From assembly GCA_963556255.1 (NCBI GenBank), contig OY744609.1, forward strand, positions 2,600,418 to 2,664,417: DNA of 64,000 nucleotides, read 5' to 3'. The notes beneath the pieces were generated by a model. That model saw nothing but the letters and a program-made list of their open reading frames with translations. It did not search any database and was not told the origin of the DNA. A program made the position numbers and the translations under genes. Numbering within the stretch: position 1 is the stretch's first letter; the number at the start of each line of letters is the position of its first letter. Below, one piece after another: positions 21,701 through 29,228 of this stretch. This stretch comes from Allolobophora icterica. Lineage: Eukaryota; Annelida; Clitellata; Crassiclitellata; Lumbricidae.

Positions 21701-22549
21701 TATATCGAGATGAATACGAAATTGAGGGCGAAGGCAACGTCGGAATTTGAGAAGGATTTCTTCAAACTGGCTAATAATGCGGTCTTTGGAAAAACCATGG
21801 AAAATCTTAGAAAAAGAATCAGGGTCAACCTGGTACCGACCTCAAAAGTTGACAAACTTCGTAAACTAACTGCCGACCCGGCCTACATATCACACAAAAT
21901 CTTCAACGACCAACTCGCCGCGATTCACAGTTTGAAGAGCAAGCTCAAGTTAAACAGACCTGTATATGTCGGCCAGGCTGTCCTCGACCTCAGCAAGCAT
22001 CTGATGTACGACTTCTGGTACAACGATGTGAAAAACGAGTACGGAGAAAAAGCCCAGTTGCTATATACAGACACTGACAGCCTGTTATTTCAGGTGGAAA
22101 CTCCGAACGCCTATACCGATATGTGGAATAAAAAACACCAATACGACCTCTCAGAGTTTTCAAGAGACAGCCCCTACTACGACGTCGAGAACAAGAAAGT
22201 CGTGGGCAAGTTCAAAGATGAATGTAACGGAGTTGCCATCGCTGAATTCGTAGGGCTGCGTCCGAAGATGTACTCGATCTTAAAATCGGGTGGTTCAGAG
22301 ATCAGGAAAGCAAAAGGCGTTCAGAGAGCAGTTGTGAAGAAGGATCTGCACCACGAGCTATACAAGGAATGCCTGTTCGAACGACAAGAGATGCGGCACA
22401 CACAAGTCGTGATTCGAAGCCACGACCACCAGATCGGAGTGTACGAGCAGAATAAGATCAGCCTCTCTCCATTAGACACAAAAAAGTGGATCGAGGCCGA
22501 TGGGATAACAACGCTGGCATATCGGCACTACAAAATCAACGACGGTTGA
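18782..22549 (+). CDS. polB: Protein-primed DNA polymerase B, Maverick type (1,255 aa)
   Basis: Intact. It replicates the element from protein-primed ends. N-terminal 220 residues: unassigned domain with LPRPIPPARK. Around 245-265 an NEDNRCFEWAILSAMYP block; 380-400 a C2H2-like finger (CRRCLHVFCRQDLLDAH); near 436 Exo I (YADFEAL); 532-560 CHICG plus RDHCHITGKYRGAAHNAC, probably metal binding; near 585 Exo II (NLRGYDSHLIM); near 735 Exo III (YHDLYLRTDVLLL); 833-845 motif A (YLDANNLYGWAM); near 1000 motif B (KLANNAVFGKTMEN); near 1097 motif C (YTDTDSLLF). All catalytic residues are present. The 3' end overlaps the convergent integrase gene by 14 bp. Confidence 0.95.
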   Translation: MALSTNEKIEQLLVEFTGPPALRAVLQNIIDEPIPHAVKRRLLQPLLPRPIPPARKHRGAKRKAFLAKFDPLLIKKDGGGPPPFLVHKELANQLLRDFRAEVPLNHRLEGDALAFLSAMEHNIEAQLNEELLKQDGLKYSQVLTVELEKPAPTVDMVYDGNAIPGTITNTAYFRSKAEPITSAGKIQGAVRKAKAEVLKSLEDYTNLGSGWRVRRVVALDLSIAKYQPFRGKSYFPTPKYIPCHSVVNVKNEDNRCFEWAILSAMYPVDHKQHPYRPSKYRAHLHELNFDGIEFPVKATDIGKFERQNPMVSVSVFGWNEGLYPIYVSKQTDRGYNIDLLLLAEGVNENFHLQNHHYVWIKDLGRILHQNSKNNNRKHPCRRCLHVFCRQDLLDAHIKDCQGISKKPQRIEMPKEDENILKFQNHHKQMRTPYIIYADFEALNIPIEGAVMNPIESNTRQIAEQKPCSFCYIVVRCDGRTKKPVLYRGENAVQEFLQRLQGELATIKQRLATPAKMVMSAADRQSFREAIECHICGNALEADRVRDHCHITGKYRGAAHNACNLKLRIYPDKCKVPVVFHNLRGYDSHLIMQAIGSCEAAQDEETEINCIPNNMEKYMTFNIGQLQFIDSLQFLNSSLDKLSGNLSLEDLKVTTTYINENFLHNERTKLDLLRRKGVYCYEYIHDYHRFEEDRLPPKEAFYSKVTRESISDEDYQHAQRVWDEFDCKTLGDYHDLYLRTDVLLLADVFETFRSTSMKHYSLDPANYFSLPGMAWDALLKKTKIELELLTDIDMHLFVEKGLRGGISMVSKRFAKANNPQCPDHDTTKPDNWIMYLDANNLYGWAMQQPLPVGGFSWESPTLDEVLETPDDAPEGFLLEVDLEYPEHLHESHSDYPLAPETLTVQEGWLSDYQNVLMNELGGKFTKHVKLVPSLRPKERYVVHYRNLKLYHSLGLRVSKIHRVIKFRQEAWMAPYIEMNTKLRAKATSEFEKDFFKLANNAVFGKTMENLRKRIRVNLVPTSKVDKLRKLTADPAYISHKIFNDQLAAIHSLKSKLKLNRPVYVGQAVLDLSKHLMYDFWYNDVKNEYGEKAQLLYTDTDSLLFQVETPNAYTDMWNKKHQYDLSEFSRDSPYYDVENKKVVGKFKDECNGVAIAEFVGLRPKMYSILKSGGSEIRKAKGVQRAVVKKDLHHELYKECLFERQEMRHTQVVIRSHDHQIGVYEQNKISLSPLDTKKWIEADGITTLAYRHYKINDG

Positions 22550-23549
22550 GTATTCTATCGGGGGGTAACTCAGTGCCCATTGGCACCAGAAGCAGCTCCT
22601 CACGAACAAAACCGCGGCCAGGCCCATCAACTAGATGGTATAAAGCCGGTTGACCAGCCTGCCGAACAACATCCAAAATAGCGTGGATGGTGAGCGACCA
22701 GTTAGGGTCGGTGGCTCGTTTGCTACCACCCTCGAGCTCGCCGGGAGCGTACAAATATCGAACGAGAACGTCGTGTCCAAGAATAGGCTCATCCATTCCC
22801 CACAAACGAGTTTTCATTTGTGAATGAGAGGGCTTCTGTGTCACTTTAGCAGCTTTCATCGCTTCAACCGGCTTCATGTCGAGCAAACGCGTCGGCTCAT
22901 TGTTTAGTGCAGCTACAACTTCGGGCATTCGGCGAACCCATTCCACTGACCGTTCGGATGACCCCCTTGCAGCCAGGAGCAATTCCTGAGCGTACTGGGC
23001 ACCGAAAAGTCGCTCAGCTAGAGTACGGTTAAAGCGTTCAACGATGCCCTGTTGGCGTTGATTTCCAGCCTGCCCGCGTCTTACAAGAACGTCGTGCTTC
23101 GCCAGCAACGGTGTAAAATCACCCATAAATTCGCGGCCAGGGTCGACCTGAAGAAGTCGAGGCCAAGTCAATGGACCCCTCTTATAGATCCGGCTTAAAG
23201 CGGCGGCGACTTCGGTCGCACTTTTGTTTATCAACGGTTCAGCTTCTTTGTATCGTGAGGCAACATCAACAACAGTGAGAGCGTATTTATAAGTCTTTCG
23301 ACCTACTTTATCGTGAGGTAAAAACAAGAGATCGGCTTGGTGTACGGCGTTTGGGCGATTTTCCTCGAACTTTGGACGCGGTATGCGGCGTGGAACGGGT
23401 AAAAAAATCTGCCACACCGCTTGTTTCTTCAGCCAATCGCGAGCCTCGGCCTCGGAAACTTTGGCGGCTGAGGCTAGTTTCTTCACCGCAGCCTTACCTC
23501 GCCAGTAACCTCTAGGGCTGTAATAGACGGCTGAAAGGTGCTTAGACAT
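22536..23549 (-). CDS. INT: Retroviral-type integrase of element B
   Basis: Maverick integrase of about 337 residues. I prefer the start at 23549 (MSKHLSAVYYSPRGYW); 18 hydrophobic codons upstream are also open. The core is DDE: D in HQADLLFL, D in QVDPGREFMGDF and E in GIVERFNRTL, with about 35 residues between the last two. The N-terminal part (WLKKQAVWQIFLPVPRRIP) is typical of Polinton integrases. The C-terminal part has a chromo/SH3-like region with GHDVLVRYLY and FVREELLLVP. The gene is intact, converges on polB and lies just downstream of the PLA2 gene, on the same strand. Confidence 0.92.
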   Translation of the reverse strand: MSKHLSAVYYSPRGYWRGKAAVKKLASAAKVSEAEARDWLKKQAVWQIFLPVPRRIPRPKFEENRPNAVHQADLLFLPHDKVGRKTYKYALTVVDVASRYKEAEPLINKSATEVAAALSRIYKRGPLTWPRLLQVDPGREFMGDFTPLLAKHDVLVRRGQAGNQRQQGIVERFNRTLAERLFGAQYAQELLLAARGSSERSVEWVRRMPEVVAALNNEPTRLLDMKPVEAMKAAKVTQKPSHSQMKTRLWGMDEPILGHDVLVRYLYAPGELEGGSKRATDPNWSLTIHAILDVVRQAGQPALYHLVDGPGRGFVREELLLVPMGTELPPDRILNRR

Positions 23550-23599
23550 TTCAGTAATACTATATATTACAAACAGGTAAACACTTACACAAATGAATT

Positions 23600-24178
23600 T
23601 CATTTACGTTTTCGCTGGCTCGTTCTGACACCCATCCCCAGCCTCGACTTTGCTGACATAATGGCTGATACCAGCCGCGCATCCTTCTTCTCATAATCCG
23701 GAGTTTCATCGGTGAGTGCGATCTTCGACGCGGCTGCAGCGAGGATGTCATCTGCGTGGTTACGCCCCGGAGTATCTTTATGAACTGCGTAAGCCACATC
23801 GTGGTGGAGGCACGCACGGTCGAGCTGATTAACACCGTGATATCGCTGTGACAGCCGTTTGTCGAGTTTTGTGAATGGTCCACAGTAAGAGTACCTTCCC
23901 GTATTCTGAAAAGAACCTCCCGGATTATCTTCCGAAGACATACCGGATGGAAGGCTCATATGCATTTCTGGTAGAGGAAGAACGTTGAGGGCCCTATTCA
24001 GTAGAGAACCACCAGTCTTTCGCGCTTTCGAAAGCAAAAACTGGCTCTTCTTTGCACCGCAGACGGCACAGGTTCCCTTCTTGGCTGGCCGACCGTTTCG
24101 TAACTCGACGATTGTTTCATTTGAAGTCTCAGTATGTTTCTTACATCGTAGGCAATACATTGTTTTCATTGAATACAA
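23600..24178 (-). CDS. Zinc-ribbon plus phospholipase A2 protein (192 aa)
   Basis: The N-terminal 45 residues form a zinc ribbon (MYCLRCKKH and KGTCAVCGAKK), similar to the viral DUF5679 type. A low-complexity linker follows, and then residues 95-165 show the parvovirus-type PLA2 signature: calcium loop YCGP, catalytic ACLHHDVAY and an ADDILAAAA helix. A viral PLA2 acts on endosomal membranes during entry; here that role is inferred from the family. The C-terminus is basic (RTSQRKRK). It is divergent from the ATPase gene, with only 20 bp between the start codons, so the two probably share a promoter region. Confidence 0.88.
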   Translation of the reverse strand: MYSMKTMYCLRCKKHTETSNETIVELRNGRPAKKGTCAVCGAKKSQFLLSKARKTGGSLLNRALNVLPLPEMHMSLPSGMSSEDNPGGSFQNTGRYSYCGPFTKLDKRLSQRYHGVNQLDRACLHHDVAYAVHKDTPGRNHADDILAAAASKIALTDETPDYEKKDARLVSAIMSAKSRLGMGVRTSQRKRK

Positions 24179-24198
24179 TCATAACTCGTTGTCTCTAT

Positions 24199-24875
24199 AT
24201 GGAAATAACAAATTTCGATCTCGAAGCCGACGATGGGAAAAACACCACCATTGGTTGTTGCCATCAAGCATACGGTGTATAATCTGTGGGCCTAGCGGAT
24301 GTGGGAAAACAAACCTACTGCTTAACCTTCTGTTGAAGAAGGGGTACCTGCGTTTTGATCGGCTGTATCTATACTCGAAGTCTCTGGGACAGGAAAAATA
24401 TCAGTTTCTTCGGGACTGGATAACAGAACTCGAAAAAGTTGCCGGGAAGGAAGTGGCTTCCTTTCACTCTTGCTCAGATGAAATAGTTCCAGTTGAATCA
24501 TTAAATAAGAATGCCAGAAGCCTTCTAGTTTTCGATGACGTCATGCTTGAAAAACAGTCGCCCATCGAAAGGTATTTCACTATGGGTCGACACGGTGGCG
24601 CGGACTGCTTCTACTTAACTCAAAATTACTTCCGCATTCCGAAGCAAGCGATCCGTGACAATGCTAATCTTATCGTCCTCTTCAACCAAGACAGTAAAAA
24701 TTTACGAGCCATTCACGATACGTTCGTGGGCGGCGACATGTCTTTCGATGAGTCCGTCAGCGAGTGTGCTGCTCAGCCATATGGATTCGCAGTCATAGAT
24801 TTGACGTCTAAAGTGTACGACGGAAAATATCGTTGCGGGTTCGATCGCTTCTATAAGCCCAAGGCAAGTATTTAA
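24199..24875 (+). pseudogene. ATP: Packaging ATPase (FtsK/HerA, A32-like), element B, one-base frameshift
   Basis: Start ATG at 24199. The gene encodes the DNA-packaging ATPase found in Mavericks: Walker A as CGPSGCGKTNLLLNLL, Walker B as RSLLVFDDVM, and a following TQNYFRIPKQAIRDNAN sensor region. An A-run near 24236 is one base shorter than in element A (GATGGGAAAAACACC), which shifts the frame before Walker A. A 9-base in-frame loss follows near 24753. Everything after the shift is open to the stop at 24875. Without the shift the length would be about 226 residues. Confidence 0.86.
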
Positions 24876-24915
24876 AGACATGATATAGGCAACAAATAGC
24901 CGACATACAACCACG

Positions 24916-26019
24916 ATGTGGACAAAAGTTTCGTCTAAACAGGAGCGAGACGCCCTGACTCAGGATTATTTAGCTCGGAGAAATCGATTGAGACAACGTT
25001 TCGTGGATGAGAAACTCGGTGAAGCCAACCTTCAGTACGATGCGGCAAAGCTTTTCAAACCAATAGCCACAGCCACGGCTGAATCCCAGGCGGCTACGTC
25101 TAAGGAGCTGCAGAAAGTTACCAGCGCTTTACAGGATTTGCCGGCGCAGATTTCAGAGTCTGCTAATTATAACCCGATAGCAGCTTTGTTCGGTGATTCC
25201 GCAGGAACAGCAGCTGCTCCAGCCCTTCCAGCGCTTCCAACATCACGAATACCCCCCGCATTGTTAGTAGATCCAAACAAATATCTCAACGTCGCGGCAA
25301 TCACACGGCATGGGTTTAAACCTCCGAGCGAGCTCGATTTAGCCGACATTGCAGGTGCTGAAAAGATAATCGGTGAGGTAAATCACTATAATCGCCACAC
25401 CCTGGGCAAAGAGAAAAGGAAAGCCAATAAGCAAGGAGACGAAGAAAAGGTAGATGAGGTAACTGCAGATATCGAAGCCCTAAGGGAATATAAAAAGCGA
25501 ATCCATACACTGCTAGCGGGCCACAGCCTCATCAAAAAGGGAAAGGATTTCACTGTCCCAGCCGTTCCTCTGAAATTACAAGGTAACGCCTTGGGTGAGC
25601 TCTTCGTTGACCCCGTCGCGCTGTCTGCTGGTAGACTGAGAGTGTTTAAAGGTGGCAACCTCGTTCTCGAATCTCCGGCCGATGAGTCGTTGTTCAGCCT
25701 GTTAACGAAACGATTCGTTAAGACTAAGCAATATTCGCCTCAGGCAATCGAGACTTTTAAAAAGCTCGTACAGATGTCTGGTCTGCCTATTCATGGCCGG
25801 AAAAGTAAAAAGTTCCAGCTGATTCGTGGCGGCGCGGTGCAATTTTATAACGACCCAAACGCCCTGGTAGAGAGGTTGCAGCTTTTGGTGGCCTCTAGGG
25901 CCGCGGGAAACACTGGTCTCGGCAACGAAATCTCCGCCATTCTTGACGAGTTACTGCGTTCCGGTGCGATCTCCAAAGAGCTGGCACTCGAATTGAATAG
26001 AAACATGCTCATAAAATAG
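24916..26019 (+). CDS. Conserved Maverick protein of unknown function (367 aa)
   Basis: Intact. Residues 1-90 are helical and charged (SSKQERDALTQDYLARRNRL). Then comes an Ala/Pro-rich linker, a helical hairpin with EALREYKKRI, and a C-terminal domain of about 150 residues with LFVDPVALSAGRLRVFKGG, LLTKRFVKTKQYSPQAIETF, SGLPIHGRKSKKF and FYNDPNALVERL. This C-terminal pattern recurs in uncharacterised Maverick proteins from other invertebrates, as I recall. It sits between the ATPase and penton genes, so a minor virion or assembly role is likely. Confidence 0.7.
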   Translation: MWTKVSSKQERDALTQDYLARRNRLRQRFVDEKLGEANLQYDAAKLFKPIATATAESQAATSKELQKVTSALQDLPAQISESANYNPIAALFGDSAGTAAAPALPALPTSRIPPALLVDPNKYLNVAAITRHGFKPPSELDLADIAGAEKIIGEVNHYNRHTLGKEKRKANKQGDEEKVDEVTADIEALREYKKRIHTLLAGHSLIKKGKDFTVPAVPLKLQGNALGELFVDPVALSAGRLRVFKGGNLVLESPADESLFSLLTKRFVKTKQYSPQAIETFKKLVQMSGLPIHGRKSKKFQLIRGGAVQFYNDPNALVERLQLLVASRAAGNTGLGNEISAILDELLRSGAISKELALELNRNMLIK

Positions 26020-26037
26020 AAATAGAAAACAAAATTC

Positions 26038-26841
26038 ATGGCTCAGATGGAACGCTCGGAGAAACTGCTCGAAGAAATTCGAGAACTTTTGCAGCCTAAG
26101 GAGAATTTTAGTATAGTTGTTTCCTCAGATACTACAGGGTGGACCACGGCTTTCTCACTACCGCTGTACCTGGATCCAAAAAGACGCTTTGAGCTTGCTT
26201 TGGTCAATCTTGAAACTTATAACTCGATCCCGAACATAGACAGCACAAATAACAAGTTCGTCTACAGCGCCACCAATGTACAGACGTGGAAGACGATCAT
26301 TTTGCCCGACGGAAGCTACGAGATCGCACAGATTAATGATGAAATCAGCCGGCAGTTAGAAAAGCAAAATCCGCCGCCGACAGGTGTTGTTCAACTCGGC
26401 TTTAATTCTCCCATTACTATAGGAGCTAACGCATCTACCCTACGCGCTTTCATAAAAATTACGAATGCCCTTTATAAGGTAGATATGGCCGCATCTACCA
26501 TCAGGAAAACGCTCGGTTTTAACCCTCAGAGGCTTGGTCTTGGTTATAAAGAGGGAGAAAATCCAGTCGATATTCTCCGGGTGGACACAATCCTGGTAAA
26601 TTGTGACATTATCTCTGGATCGTATCGAAATGGTAGCCAGCTGCCAGTAATCTACAGTTTTTTCCCGGATGTGTCGCCCGGCTACAAGGTAATCGAGTCT
26701 CCGAAAAATCTGGTGTACCTACCAGTTGCACCGGCTGGCAACGTACAGGGCATTCGTGTGTGGCTGACCGACCAGAATGGTGAACAATTAAACCTCCGCG
26801 GTGAGACAGTAACTATAAGGTTTCACATCCGCAGTGCGTAA
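26038..26841 (+). CDS. Penton-like minor capsid protein (267 aa)
   Basis: Intact. Residues 20-75 carry the signature of the Maverick/adintovirus minor capsid protein: FSIVVSSDTTGWTT, LDPKRRFELALVNLETYNSI and PNIDSTNNKF. The rest is beta-rich with SGSYRNGSQLPVIYSFFP near residue 195 and RGETVTIRFHIRSA at the end, fitting a jelly-roll penton at capsid vertices. The stop lies 22 bp before the ATG of the next gene. The partner would be the MCP at 27304-28277. Confidence 0.82.
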   Translation: MAQMERSEKLLEEIRELLQPKENFSIVVSSDTTGWTTAFSLPLYLDPKRRFELALVNLETYNSIPNIDSTNNKFVYSATNVQTWKTIILPDGSYEIAQINDEISRQLEKQNPPPTGVVQLGFNSPITIGANASTLRAFIKITNALYKVDMAASTIRKTLGFNPQRLGLGYKEGENPVDILRVDTILVNCDIISGSYRNGSQLPVIYSFFPDVSPGYKVIESPKNLVYLPVAPAGNVQGIRVWLTDQNGEQLNLRGETVTIRFHIRSA

Positions 26842-26863
26842 ATGTTCACACTTAAATATTCTA

Positions 26864-27343
26864 ATGTTGGTTCTTGGAATTAAAAAGCGGCGTCGTGTCG
26901 TGGGTGGTGGACTTTTCGACTGGATACCCAAAATCGCGGGCTTGCTAGGACGTGCCGGATCCTTCATTTCGGCTAATAAAGGTGTAATAACAAACGTTGC
27001 CGATGTAGTTGGTAATGTTGTGAAAGTTGGGGCCACAACGGCGTCTGCCGTCAGGCAGATCGTTGATGCCGTGAAAGCGAGACGCGCTGTTGCCGGCGCA
27101 AACGCTAATGAAACTCATTCGCGAGCGGTTCCCGCACCTTTGGAGAAGGCGCTCAGCGACAAGAGCATCGAATACTTGAAACAGCTGGCTGTGAGTCCGC
27201 CACCCGTTGTTCCGATAATGGCTGACATAAACAGCCGCATTGCTGGATCCGGTTTCAAAACTATAAAGCCGAGTCGTTGTGGTAGGGGTCTGTTTCTTGC
27301 AAAAACCCCGCGGCTATTAATAACGGCCAGGCCATACAGATAG
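26864..27343 (+). CDS. pVI-like membrane-active core protein, fused at the 3' end by a deletion
   Basis: ATG at 26864. A basic N-terminus (LGIKKRRRVVGGG) is followed by an amphipathic segment with GLFDWIPKIAGLLGRAGS and a helical hydrophobic stretch to residue 75, then ARRAVAG, an unstructured region and KALSDKSIEYLKQLAV. Size and layout fit the pVI-like proteins of adintoviruses, which disrupt membranes in adenovirus. The last 12 or so residues differ from the element A copy because a deletion has joined its 3' end to the middle of the MCP N-terminus. Confidence 0.68.
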   Translation: MLVLGIKKRRRVVGGGLFDWIPKIAGLLGRAGSFISANKGVITNVADVVGNVVKVGATTASAVRQIVDAVKARRAVAGANANETHSRAVPAPLEKALSDKSIEYLKQLAVSPPPVVPIMADINSRIAGSGFKTIKPSRCGRGLFLAKTPRLLITARPYR

Positions 27344-28277
27344 ACATACAGAATCAAGACATTTTCACGCAGCCTTCTAAGAGCTACCTACTTGTGGAGG
27401 GCAGGATTACCACAACAGGCGCAGCTTACATCGCAGACTCGTTAGCGTCATTCATCAACAACGCCATCCCGTACATGTTTTCTCAAATTCGATACCTGGC
27501 TAACAATACCGAGATAGAGAATGTCATGTCACCTGGGCAAGCCACGACGATGAAAGGCATGCTGGTTTACTGCTGAGCCGGCAGGGGGATGCAGACGCGA
27601 TCTTCAAGGAAGCCGCTGCGGCCAATGGCCAGATCATGCTGACTAAACTCTCCTGGTTCATGCCGCATATAATACCCGCTTTGGAGTATAAAAGCATGCT
27701 TATGAAGCAGATTGAAGCAAAGGTTAAGGTACCTGTGGCATTCCGCGCCATGCAATGCGACAACATTGCGGTGCCACGAGCGACGACTTTTTCCTGGCGT
27801 TTGAGCGTTAAGTCGGGCACGGAAAAGCCACGCTGGATTCTTGTTGCTTTTCAGACTGGAAAGAATGCACATCAAGGCCAGAATCCGGCACTGTTTGACC
27901 ATGCACAGGTTCGCAACATATTCGCTTTGCTCAACACCGATCGCTACCCAGTGGTTGACATGAATCTCGACTTCACCAAGAGGACAACTTCTCGAGCTTT
28001 CAAGGCCCTACGTGACTTCAAGGAAGAATATTGCGGCATAGACGCGCGTGAATCGTCATGCCAACTGACACCAATCGAATTTGTAGATTTGTTTCCGATC
28101 TTCGTTCTGGACGTGCGGAGGCAATCTGAACGACTTAAAACCTCTGTACAGGACATACAAATCAAGGTGGACTTTAACGAAGGGGTACCAAATAATACGA
28201 CAGCATATGCCGTCCTGATCAGCGACCGACTCCTGAATTTTGAATCGGATGGCAGCAAATTCAACGTCGTCTACTAG
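27304..28277 (+). pseudogene. MCP: Major capsid protein, element B, two deletions
   Basis: Double jelly-roll type MCP of the Maverick/adintovirus family, recognised from the copy in A (38301). Here the start codon and about 36 N-terminal residues are gone, through a deletion between two CAAAA-type stretches. A second loss of about 218 bp between two TTAC stretches near 27572 removes the middle and shifts the frame. Reading frames 27394-27576 and 27636-28277 are the remains. The C-terminal half is otherwise intact (FSWRLSVKSGTEKPRW, DMNLDFTKRTTSRAF, DIQIKVDF). Confidence 0.88.
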
Positions 28278-28334
28278 AAATCGGTTTTTCACATTTAGAT
28301 ACAAGGCCCTCTTTTAGATATATTTTTTCCAAAA

Positions 28335-28829
28335 ATGAAAACTGAATACGTTGCGTTCGGCCTTTCACTGGCCGAAGGGCAAAAGCAAACATTGGCTAAA
28401 GCTGCGCGTGCCGGCACTGGCGCCACGATCCGGCTCACTCATGGCCAGCTTCGCGGAGACGACAAGCTCGCGCTGACAAAAGTTCAAGCCGCCCGAATCG
28501 TGAAGAAGATTTCGGAAGGCGTTGGCATGGAGCTGAGATTCACCAAAACGCAATTGAAAAAGATGACTAAAATGGGTGGATTTCTTCCACTACTGGCTCT
28601 TCTCCCATTGATTTTTGGTGGGTTATCCGCGGCGGGTGGCGTTGCTGGAGTAGTAAAGGCTGTGCAGAGCAAACAGGCCAACGACGCCGCACTGGCGGAG
28701 GCGGAGCGTCACAATCGCGAACTCGAGGCCAAGGTCCGCGGGTCTGGTTTATATCTCGGGCGTGAGACTCATGGTGGTTGTTGTCCAATGTGCAAAGGAA
28801 CCGGTCTCTACATCGGGCAAAAAAACTAA
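28335..28829 (+). CDS. pX-like core protein (164 aa)
   Basis: Intact. Residues 1-75 are basic and KSISEG-rich, with MELRFTKTQLKKM. A hydrophobic GGFLPLLALLPLIFGGLSAA segment (residues 80-99) is the pattern of pX-like virion core proteins in adintoviruses. Residues 110-140 form a coiled coil. The C-terminus has a CPMCKGTG zinc-knuckle-like pattern. The last codons are CAA AAA AAC TAA, and the protease frame starts there in the -1 frame (see the slippery site at 28820-28826). An AT-rich motif, TAGATATATTTTTT, lies just before the ATG. Confidence 0.76.
   Translation: MKTEYVAFGLSLAEGQKQTLAKAARAGTGATIRLTHGQLRGDDKLALTKVQAARIVKKISEGVGMELRFTKTQLKKMTKMGGFLPLLALLPLIFGGLSAAGGVAGVVKAVQSKQANDAALAEAERHNRELEAKVRGSGLYLGRETHGGCCPMCKGTGLYIGQKN
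28820..28826 (+). promoter_or_regulatory. Candidate -1 frameshift site A_AAA_AAC, element B
   Basis: The pX-like gene ends CAA AAA AAC TAA. A slip of one base back gives CTA AAA CCT, which enters the protease frame exactly. The heptamer and its phase are preserved in elements A and C. A weak stem (CCGC/GCGG) lies about 45 bases downstream. Confidence 0.5.
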
Positions 28830-29200
28830 AACCTCTTAGCAACTTCGACATAGAGAAAACCGCCGGGGCGCTGCCGCATTTCCGCGGTGTTTTCATGCGG
28901 GATGGTCTGCCTGCCGTGGCTCGTGAGAAGGAGTGTGGAGTTGTTAATTTAGATTCCGGTTCCGGCGATGGTACTCACTGGGTTGCCTATTGGATAGATG
29001 GGCCTACAGCCGTCTATTTTGACAGTTATGGGCTGGATTCGCCTCTCGAAATTTCTCGATATTTAAACCGTTCCATAAGAACTCAAACATTTCAGCTGCA
29101 GGGGCCCGATGATGTGGTATGTGGTCATCTCTGCCTGACCGTGCTAAGAGAGCTCGCTGCCGGAAAGAATTTTGAAGACATCGTGCTTGACCTATGTTAG
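28826..29200 (+). CDS. PRO: Adenain-like cysteine protease
   Basis: The frame from 28826 to the stop gives 124 residues. The expected N-terminus of this family (LSNFDIEKTAGALPHFRGVF) precedes the first ATG at 28895, and no ATG lies upstream in this frame, so expression by -1 frameshifting from the pX-like gene, or by non-AUG initiation, is likely. Catalytic features of adenovirus-type proteases are present: His in GTHWVAYW, Asp in YFDSYGLDS, and Gln and Cys in QGPDDVVCGHLC. It would process virion precursors. Confidence 0.86.
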   Translation, partial: LKPLSNFDIEKTAGALPHFRGVFMRDGLPAVAREKECGVVNLDSGSGDGTHWVAYWIDGPTAVYFDSYGLDSPLEISRYLNRSIRTQTFQLQGPDDVVCGHLCLTVLRELAAGKNFEDIVLDLC

Positions 29201-29228
29201 ACTTCCGTCACCTTTTTGTATATAAAAA

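Noticed and set aside
23985..24198. Upstream extension of the ATPase frame in B
   Set aside because: Antisense to the PLA2 zinc ribbon; the start is at 24199 and the apparent extension results from the frameshift.
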